In this document: piece after piece, positions 32,997-38,142 of the stretch | How positions within the stretch are numbered: the stretch's first letter is position 1 | Layout of the letters: the number at the start of each line of letters is the position of its first letter | NCBI GenBank assembly: GCA_012520195.1 | Contig: JAAYOS010000065.1 | Location: forward strand, 1 to 38,142 | Reading direction: 5' to 3' | Origin: Clostridiales bacterium | GTDB lineage: Bacteria; Bacillota; Clostridia; Oscillospirales; JAAYOS01 | Length of the DNA: 38,142 bases | Notes under the pieces: generated by a model | Told to the model about the DNA's origin: nothing | Seen by the model: only the letters and a program-made list of their open reading frames with translations | Databases searched by the model: none | Program-made: the position numbers and the translations under genes

Positions 32997-33065
32997 CTAT
33001 TAGTATTAGGATACAAGCATCTTAGCAAGACCTTGGCATCACCGGAGAAAATCGGAGGAGTGACA

Positions 33066-33731
33066 GTGGATATTCAAAGAATAATACAATCAATAGACCA
33101 TACCTGCCTCAGCCAGGATGCCACTTGGCGGGACATTAAGGATTTGTGCGATAAAGCGGCGAAATTTGGAGTTGCTTCGGTCTGCATCCCTCCGACATAC
33201 GTAAAGGATGCGGCGGATTATCTTGCAGGAAGGGTTGCTTGCTGCACAACAGTTGGATTTCCTAACGGTAACAGTACAACAGATGTAAAGTGCTATGAAA
33301 CAGAAAACGCCGTTCAAAACGGTGCAGATGAGATCGACATGGTCATAAACATCGGGTGGCTGAAAGACCAGCGGTTTGACGACATATCAAAAGAAATTGA
33401 GTTGGTCAAGGAAGCGTGCAACGGCAGGATCCTTAAGGTAATTATCGAAACATGCCTACTAACAGAGGAAGAGAAAATCCAGATCTGTAGAATTATCTCC
33501 GATTCAAACGCCGATTTCATAAAGACTTCAACGGGGTTTTCTACCGGCGGTGCCACTTTTGATGACATCAAGCTCTTTAGAGAGCACGTATCATCAAATA
33601 TTGCAATAAAGGCCGCAGGCGGTATCCGTACGTTGGAAGACGCATGGGAATACATATTGCTTGGAGCGGCCCGGCTTGGTACAAGCTCACTTTTGGATAT
33701 TATTGAAAAAGGTATTATGGGGGAAAAATGA
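33066..33731 (+). CDS. deoC: Deoxyribose-phosphate aldolase DeoC
   Basis: This 221-residue TIM-barrel class I aldolase splits 2-deoxyribose 5-phosphate into acetaldehyde and glyceraldehyde 3-phosphate. The Schiff-base lysine is K153 in FIKTSTGF. The catalytic partners D91 (NGADEIDMV) and K182 (AIKAAGGIRT) are present, as is TVGFPNG. I chose GTG 33066 because GGAGGAG lies at 33054-33060 and the length then matches the family; the open frame reaches back to 32961 but through promoter-like sequence. It overlaps exoA by four bases, so the two are coupled. Acetaldehyde and triose phosphate could feed fermentation and glycolysis. Confidence 0.96.
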   Translation: MDIQRIIQSIDHTCLSQDATWRDIKDLCDKAAKFGVASVCIPPTYVKDAADYLAGRVACCTTVGFPNGNSTTDVKCYETENAVQNGADEIDMVINIGWLKDQRFDDISKEIELVKEACNGRILKVIIETCLLTEEEKIQICRIISDSNADFIKTSTGFSTGGATFDDIKLFREHVSSNIAIKAAGGIRTLEDAWEYILLGAARLGTSSLLDIIEKGIMGEK

Positions 33732-34480
33732 GACTTATAACATGGAATGTAAACGGACTTCGCGCATGCCTCAAAAAAGGATTTGAAGAGTTTTTTGATA
33801 ACATCGACGCAGATATTTTTTGCATTCAAGAGACAAAGCTTCAGCAGGATCAAGTGACATTCGAACCCGAAGGCTATTTTAGCTACTTTCACAGCGCTGA
33901 AAGAAAAGGTTATTCAGGCACCGCTGTTTTCACAAAGATTGAACCTCTCTCTATCGAAACAGGCATAAGAGGTAGCCACAACGATGAGGGACGAGTGATG
34001 ACTCTGGATTACGATAAGTTTTATCTAGTCAACTGCTACTCACCTAATTCGCAAAATGAGCTTGCGAGATTAGGATATCGAATGGAGTTTGAAGACGCTT
34101 TACGTGCTTATTTGCAGGATCTAGACCGTGAAAAGCCGGTAATTCTATGTGGAGACTTGAATGTTGCACATCAAGAGATCGACCTCAAGAATCCAAAATC
34201 AAATCGACGAAACGCCGGGTTTAGCGATGAGGAGCGAGCAAAATATTCCGAGCTGCTGGATGCTGGATTTACCGATAGTTTTAGATCTCTCTATCCAGAC
34301 CGTAAAGACGCTTATACCTGGTGGTCCTACATGTTCAAAGCGAGAGAACGAAACGCAGGGTGGCGGATAGACTATTTTGTAGTTTCGGACAGACTAATAA
34401 GCAATGTTGTAGATGTAGAGATTTTGTCTGAGATTTATGGAAGCGACCATTGTCCGGTGCTTCTCGAGCTCGATATCTAG
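33728..34480 (+). CDS. exoA: Exodeoxyribonuclease III / AP endonuclease (ExoA)
   Basis: This 250-residue enzyme of the exonuclease III family repairs abasic sites and trims 3' ends. All motifs are visible: TWNVNGLRA at the N-terminus, FCIQETKLQ with the metal-binding glutamate, [16 protein letters not shown], the [20 protein letters not shown] segment, and the terminal [11 protein letters not shown] with the catalytic histidine. The ATG overlaps the end of deoC (ATGA), with a GGGGG site. The cysK start is 38 bases downstream with its own GGAGG, so a three-gene transcript is likely, though the functions are unrelated. Confidence 0.97.
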   Translation: MRLITWNVNGLRACLKKGFEEFFDNIDADIFCIQETKLQQDQVTFEPEGYFSYFHSAERKGYSGTAVFTKIEPLSIETGIRGSHNDEGRVMTLDYDKFYLVNCYSPNSQNELARLGYRMEFEDALRAYLQDLDREKPVILCGDLNVAHQEIDLKNPKSNRRNAGFSDEERAKYSELLDAGFTDSFRSLYPDRKDAYTWWSYMFKARERNAGWRIDYFVVSDRLISNVVDVEILSEIYGSDHCPVLLELDI

Positions 34481-34517
34481 CATTAACTCAATCATCAAAA
34501 ATCTTTGGAGGTACAGT

Positions 34518-35453
34518 ATGGCGAAAATTTATGATTCTCTTACGCAGCTGATAGGAAAGACCCCATTACTCGAGCTATCTAACTACAACACGTACCACAA
34601 TCTGAATGCCAGAGTCATTGCAAAACTTGAGTACCGTAACCCTGCAGGAAGCGTTAAGGATCGCATCGCTTTTTCAATGATTAGGGATGCTGAGGAGAGG
34701 GGAGTGCTCAAGGAGGGCTCGGTTATCATTGAGCCTACCAGCGGTAACACAGGCATAGGACTCGCATCTGTCGCAACAGCAAGGGGATACCGTGTCATTC
34801 TTACAATGCCCGAGACAATGAGTATCGAGCGGAGAAACCTTCTTGCAGCTTACGGAGCAGAACTCGTCTTAACAGAGGGGTCAAAGGGAATGAACGGAGC
34901 GATTGCAAAAGCAAAGGAACTTGCCTCTGAGATTCCAAACTCATTTATTCCCAGCCAGTTTGATAATCCATCAAACCCCAAAATACACAGAGAGACTACC
35001 GGACCGGAAATCTGGGAAGACACAGACGGAAGTGTAGACATCTTTGTTTCAGGTATAGGAACAGGTGGAACCATTACCGGCGCAGGAGGATACTTAAAGG
35101 AACAGAAACCCGGTATTCGTGTAGTGGCTGTTGAGCCAAAAGACTCCCCATTCTTATCAGAAGGCAGGGCAGGCTCACACAAGATACAGGGAATAGGTGC
35201 CGGATTTGCTCCAACGGTACTTGATACTTCTATATATGATGAGATTATTCAAGTATCAAACGAAGATGCATTCTCTGCTTGCCGCGATGTCGCAAAGACT
35301 GAGGGCCTACTCATCGGAATATCATCAGGGGCCGCACTATGTGCTGCTGTTCAGTTAGCAAAGCAACCTGAAAATGAAGGCAAGGTAATAGTTGCTCTGT
35401 TCCCGGATTCTGGTGAGAGGTATCTCTCTACCCAACTCTTTTCGAAATCGTAA
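34518..35453 (+). CDS. cysK: Cysteine synthase (O-acetylserine sulfhydrylase), CysK
   Basis: This 311-residue PLP enzyme makes cysteine from O-acetylserine and sulfide. The PLP lysine is K47 in NPAGSVKDR. The substrate loop [11 protein letters not shown], the phosphate-binding [10 protein letters not shown], and a C-terminal GISSGAA and [10 protein letters not shown] match the family. I chose ATG 34518 because GGAGG lies at 34507-34511 and it matches the family start; the open frame begins earlier at 34437 inside exoA. It ends just before a strong terminator. Cysteine supply is relevant to the many Fe-S proteins encoded nearby, but no direct link is shown. Confidence 0.97.
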   Translation: MAKIYDSLTQLIGKTPLLELSNYNTYHNLNARVIAKLEYRNPAGSVKDRIAFSMIRDAEERGVLKEGSVIIEPTSGNTGIGLASVATARGYRVILTMPETMSIERRNLLAAYGAELVLTEGSKGMNGAIAKAKELASEIPNSFIPSQFDNPSNPKIHRETTGPEIWEDTDGSVDIFVSGIGTGGTITGAGGYLKEQKPGIRVVAVEPKDSPFLSEGRAGSHKIQGIGAGFAPTVLDTSIYDEIIQVSNEDAFSACRDVAKTEGLLIGISSGAALCAAVQLAKQPENEGKVIVALFPDSGERYLSTQLFSKS

Positions 35454-35467
35454 TAAGTAAACATATA

Positions 35468-35513
35468 AACATGCCTGATTCAGTACTCAACTGTTAAATC
35501 AGGCATGTTTTTT
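35468..35513 (+). terminator. Intrinsic terminator of the deoC-exoA-cysK unit
   Basis: AACATGCCTGATT pairs with AATCAGGCATGTT around a loop of about 20 bases and is followed by a T run (GTTTTTT). It starts 15 bases after the cysK stop codon. Confidence 0.88.
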
Positions 35514-35628
35514 GCGTGTAAAGTATTATGCTATTACAAGCAAAATTTAGCGTAAAGCGATGCACCTTAACATGGTTTGGAATCCATATAAACTGTTTAG
35601 AATTACAGAATTAATGTATGATCTGCAA

Positions 35629-36045
35629 TCATTCACCAATGATTTTTATTAGAACGCGCTTATCTCTCTTCCCATCGAACTCACCGTAGAATATCTGCTC
35701 CCAGGGGCCGAAATCAAGCCTACCATTTGTTATTGCACAGACGCATTCGCGACCCATAATAGTCCTCTTAAGATGGGCATCTGCATTATCTTCGTAACCA
35801 TTATGATCGTATTGATCGTAGGGCTTCTCCGGAGCTAGTTTCTCAAGAAAGCGCTCAAAATCTCTGTGCAATCCACTCTCATCATCATTAATAAAGACAC
35901 TTGCAGTTATATGCATAGCATTAACAAGGACTAGCCCTTCTTGTATCTTACTCTCCCGCAACGCTGCTTCTACTTGAGGGGTGATATTAATAAACTCTCT
36001 TCGACTCTTTGTACGGATCGTCAGTTCTTTTCTGAATGACTTCAT
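35629..36045 (-). CDS. yjbQ: YjbQ family protein (UPF0047, secondary thiamine-phosphate synthase-like)
   Basis: This 138-residue protein matches the YjbQ/UPF0047 family in length and sequence. Family features are [16 protein letters not shown], the [12 protein letters not shown] segment with the conserved histidine, and [16 protein letters not shown] near the end. Some members show weak thiamine-phosphate synthase activity, but the physiological role is uncertain. It is a small beta-rich trimer in known structures. The start ATG has an AAGGACGG site eight bases upstream. It stands alone on the minus strand between the cysK terminator and a long non-coding stretch, so it is probably transcribed singly. 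Confidence 0.93.
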   Translation of the reverse strand: MKSFRKELTIRTKSRREFINITPQVEAALRESKIQEGLVLVNAMHITASVFINDDESGLHRDFERFLEKLAPEKPYDQYDHNGYEDNADAHLKRTIMGRECVCAITNGRLDFGPWEQIFYGEFDGKRDKRVLIKIIGE

Positions 36046-36438
36046 AATGTAAACCGTCCTTTCAAATCAGAATAACCTGACTATAATTAGTCATTTCACG
36101 TGCAATTATATCACCAATCGAGAGATGGTAAAAGGAGAATTCATATTTAGCCACTTTATAAAAACTGTCTATGTAATGTCAGGCCTTCCTACGGGGAAAA
36201 TGTCAATTCTGGAATTATCATGCAATATCATCTTAAATTTATAGAATATTGTGCACATAGCTTAAATAGCCGCCAATTGTTTGTGCAATATGCCGTATTA
36301 TTGAAATGGACAAATGGTTACAATTCTGTTACAATATGTAACGCTTTTAAATAAAGCTGGATATTTGTAACTTTTTTCGGGGTTAAGAGAACTATTTTTA
36401 GTTCTATTAATCAATCGCACAAGATTTGGAGGATATTA
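36046..36438. other. 393-base non-coding region between yjbQ and the cell-wall hydrolase
   Basis: This AT-rich divergent region holds no open frame I can support. It contains the start-proximal sequence of yjbQ on one side and the promoter and leader of the hydrolase on the other. Visible elements are a GTTACAAT direct repeat (within about 36316-36335), a candidate promoter at 36307-36335 and a small hairpin at 36388-36405. No tRNA, riboswitch or mobile element was recognised. Confidence 0.6.
36307..36335 (+). promoter_or_regulatory. Candidate promoter of the cell-wall hydrolase gene
   Basis: TGGACA at 36307-36312, a 17-base spacer and TACAAT at 36330-36335, each box with five of six consensus bases. 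The implied leader is about 97 bases and contains a seven-base-pair hairpin (AGAACTA/TAGTTCT) at 36388-36405. Confidence 0.6.
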
Positions 36439-37200
36439 ATGTCTAGAATAGCATTTATACTGACGTCTTGGCTATTGGCTGTGATATATGTGCCCAATGT
36501 CGTCAATGTAGCTGCTGAGTCAACAACCTATCAATACGAAGAAAATATTACTACTGAATATAATCAACACTTGAACGCGAACGGAGATGCATCCCACGAC
36601 AGTCTGTTGTCAGGTATACTAGTTTATGATTATGACCGAAACACAGATTACTGGGCTCTAATAAAAGAGGCACTGACAGACGGCAGCCCATATGCACTGA
36701 AAATGGCCGAGATATATGAAGCACAGAGAAACCTAAAGATTGAAACAGAGGGTTATGCAAATCCAAAAACAAATATCATACGTGCCGGTAAGTCGATCGA
36801 TCAGATGAAACTGGAAGTTATGATGTATGACGGTAAGTACCCATATGTCCTAACCGCTCAGGAGAGGGCTCTCGTAGAGAGATGCGTCATGGCTGAGGCA
36901 GGGAACGAGTCTTACAGAGGACAGATGGCAGTTGCTCAAGCAATCCTTGACGGTACTATACGTTCCGGTGTCGACGTCTCTACTTCAATAAAGAAGTACC
37001 GGATTGTGAGCAGAACCAATGTCCCCGTCTCAGACAGTGTCAAAAGAGCAGTTTCTGCTGTGTTTGATGACGGACAAAGAGTAACATCTGAAAAAATGGA
37101 TCTCTGGTATGCACCGAAACGTGTATACTCATCCTGGCATGAATCTCAAAACTATGTAGCCACAATAGGAAATCATAAGTTTTTTTGGATGAATGAGTAA
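36439..37200 (+). CDS. Secreted cell-wall hydrolase, SleB-type catalytic domain
   Basis: This 253-residue protein begins with a short hydrophobic signal sequence (about residues 4-26, ending near NVAAES), so it should be exported. The C-terminal domain from about residue 138 matches SleB/CwlJ hydrolases (Hydrolase_2): ERALVERCVMAEAGNESYRGQMAVAQAIL carries the likely catalytic glutamate E153 (motif quoted only to mark it), followed by LWYAPKRV and IGNHKFFW. The middle region (about 30-135) has no recognised domain and lacks the usual N-terminal peptidoglycan-binding repeats of SleB. It may act in spore germination or in vegetative wall turnover. The ribosome-binding site is GGAGG ahead of ATG 36439. 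Confidence 0.88.
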   Translation: MSRIAFILTSWLLAVIYVPNVVNVAAESTTYQYEENITTEYNQHLNANGDASHDSLLSGILVYDYDRNTDYWALIKEALTDGSPYALKMAEIYEAQRNLKIETEGYANPKTNIIRAGKSIDQMKLEVMMYDGKYPYVLTAQERALVERCVMAEAGNESYRGQMAVAQAILDGTIRSGVDVSTSIKKYRIVSRTNVPVSDSVKRAVSAVFDDGQRVTSEKMDLWYAPKRVYSSWHESQNYVATIGNHKFFWMNE

Positions 37201-37291
37201 TTAGGAGCGGTTGGCCTCTACACAGAGCATCGTCTCGTTGTGGCCAATTATTCGAACTAACAGAATTCAGCCCCAAAATAACAGTATCCAA

Positions 37292-37326
37292 AAAAGAGCG
37301 CTGCTGTGCGATTGCGGCGCTCTTTT
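37292..37326. terminator. Bidirectional terminator between the hydrolase and azlD
   Basis: AAAAGAGCGC pairs perfectly with GCGCTCTTTT, with three further inner pairs around a short loop. T runs flank it on both strands, so it can end both convergent transcripts. A separate inverted repeat (TTGGCC at 37211-37216 with GGCCAA at 37242-37247) lies between it and the hydrolase stop codon. Confidence 0.85.
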
Positions 37327-37333
37327 GAAATGC

Positions 37334-37666
37334 CTATATAAATACCACGTTGGCCAAAAAGATATAGAATAGAGTACCTCCACCAATACTGAGCAAAACA
37401 CTTCCTCTCTTATATTGGAGAAACGCAACTAAAGCCACAGACAATATTTCAGGTATTCCGTTTGGGGGCCTCACAAAACTAATGTCCTTTAGGCAATAGA
37501 CTACTAGCGTGGCAATAATTGCAGACGGAAGAATTTCGCCGAGATACTGTACCTTTGGGGGTATCTCTTTATTCCCTCTGAAGATGACGAAGGGAAGAAA
37601 CCTGACCGCAGCAGTACAGATAGAAGCTACACCAACAATAAGCAATGTACTTAGAGTATCAGTCAT
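37334..37666 (-). CDS. azlD: Branched-chain amino-acid exporter small subunit AzlD
   Basis: This 110-residue membrane protein has about four hydrophobic segments and matches the AzlD family. Features are an early VRFLPFVIFRG, IPPKVQYLGEILPSAIIATLVVYCLKD and a hydrophobic C-terminus. AzlD pairs with AzlC to export branched-chain amino acids or analogues such as azaleucine. Its ATG overlaps the azlC stop region by eight bases, so the two are translationally coupled. The shared terminator at 37292-37326 follows eight bases after its stop. Confidence 0.92.
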   Translation of the reverse strand: MTDTLSTLLIVGVASICTAAVRFLPFVIFRGNKEIPPKVQYLGEILPSAIIATLVVYCLKDISFVRPPNGIPEILSVALVAFLQYKRGSVLLSIGGGTLFYIFLANVVFI

Positions 37667-38141
37667 TGGCCTTCACCTTCTCTCTTTTGGCAATAAAGGG
37701 TTCAGCCAAAACTAGTATGATTGAAGTGACTACGAGCGACTGAAGGATGAAATTCTCACTTCCGAAAATGATTATTGATACAATACCCGAAGCAAGGCCA
37801 ATAATGGAAGGAATATGAGAATTAGAGTTCTTCCAATGCTCAACAAACAGGACAACAAAGAGAGCAGTCATTGAAAACTCTACACCTACCAGGCTAGCAG
37901 GTATTATGGGACCAATAATTGAACCAAGGAGCGAGCCGATTATCCAGTATGAATGATTGAATAGAGCTATGTAGAATGAAGACCACTTTGGATCTATACC
38001 CTCCGGGATCTTAACAGAAGAGAGGAGGGAATATGTTTCGTCTGTGAGAGAAAAGGCCATATACGGAAAACGCGCTCCCATATCCCTAAACTTATCCAAA
38101 AAAGACAATCCATAAAAGATATGCCTACTGTTGATTAAAAG
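37659..38141 (-). CDS. azlC: Branched-chain amino-acid exporter large subunit AzlC, C-terminal part (runs off the window)
   Basis: The frame is open to the last base of the window and has no credible start inside it. Reading back from the TTG at 38108, codons continue as NSRHIFYG, the conserved AzlC motif just before LSFLDKF, so the N-terminal third is outside. The visible part contains FSLTDETYSLL, a hallmark of AzlC, and several hydrophobic segments. AzlC-AzlD form an exporter for branched-chain amino acids. A TTG start at 38108 would remove essential membrane segments and is rejected. Confidence 0.9.
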   Translation of the reverse strand, partial: LLINSRHIFYGLSFLDKFRDMGARFPYMAFSLTDETYSLLSSVKIPEGIDPKWSSFYIALFNHSYWIIGSLLGSIIGPIIPASLVGVEFSMTALFVVLFVEHWKNSNSHIPSIIGLASGIVSIIIFGSENFILQSLVVTSIILVLAEPFIAKREKVKAND

Positions 38142-38142
38142 C

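Noticed and set aside
32961-33065. Longer DeoC start at 32961
   Set aside because: The extra 35 residues are encoded by the promoter region (TATAAT at 32991) and are absent from the family, while GTG 33066 has a GGAGGAG site.
33314-33892. Minus-strand open frame of 192 codons across deoC and exoA
   Set aside because: It spans two well-recognised genes on the opposite strand, and its translation resembles no protein family.

Overview
The window looks like a chromosomal segment of an anaerobic, spore-forming member of the Firmicutes, most likely a clostridial lineage. The evidence is a dnaG-rpoD (sigA) pair, a PdaB-like polysaccharide deacetylase, a SleB-type cell-wall hydrolase, Gram-positive Shine-Dalgarno sites, many TTG/GTG starts, and a dense set of oxygen-sensitive Fe-S, flavin and corrinoid enzymes. 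No CRISPR array, insertion sequence, rRNA or tRNA was recognised. Genus-level placement is not possible from this sequence alone.

Layout. (1) 1-5400 is housekeeping: the end of an ESS-family (GltS-like) symporter, a YigZ-family protein, dnaG-rpoD, and a convergent polysaccharide deacetylase. (2) 5461-24008, minus strand, is a very long C1/tetrahydrofolate cluster. In transcription order it holds an HdrA-like protein, an HdrA/ferredoxin/MvhD-like protein, metV, metF, hdrC, a 1492-residue HdrA-GltD-HdrA fusion, four Flx/hydrogenase-type electron-transfer genes, fhs, fchA and folD. After a fresh consensus promoter come a URO-D-type methyltransferase I, a pterin methyltransferase II and a corrinoid protein, closed by an intrinsic terminator. 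(3) 24047-29494, plus strand, is divergent from it: a DUF2284 protein, a reductive activator of corrinoid proteins, an unknown 146-residue protein and a MetH-like methionine synthase without a reactivation domain. (4) 29525-31334, minus strand, is an oxygen-defence pair of flavodiiron protein and Cu/Zn superoxide dismutase. (5) 31393-38142 holds a diguanylate cyclase, a deoC-exoA-cysK unit, yjbQ, a cell-wall hydrolase and the azlCD branched-chain amino-acid exporter, with azlC running off the end.

How the genes fit together (inference from known families). A methyl group from an unidentified donor would pass through methyltransferase I to the corrinoid protein and then through methyltransferase II to tetrahydrofolate. 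Methyl-THF and formate are then interconverted by MetFV, FolD, FchA and Fhs. The activator would keep corrinoid cobalt reduced, and the MetH-like enzyme would draw methyl groups off to methionine. The MetFV step appears wired to an unusual electron-transfer assembly: FlxABCD-type proteins, a giant HdrA fusion carrying an inserted GltD/NfnB-like pyridine-nucleotide oxidoreductase, and HdrC. No HdrB, hydrogenase large subunit or CO dehydrogenase/acetyl-CoA synthase gene lies in the window. This could be a flavin-based bifurcating or confurcating methylene-THF reductase of a composition different from the MetFV-HdrABC-MvhD complex known from Moorella. It is the most interesting candidate system here. 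The direction of flux (acetogenic reduction or methylotrophic oxidation) cannot be decided from this window.
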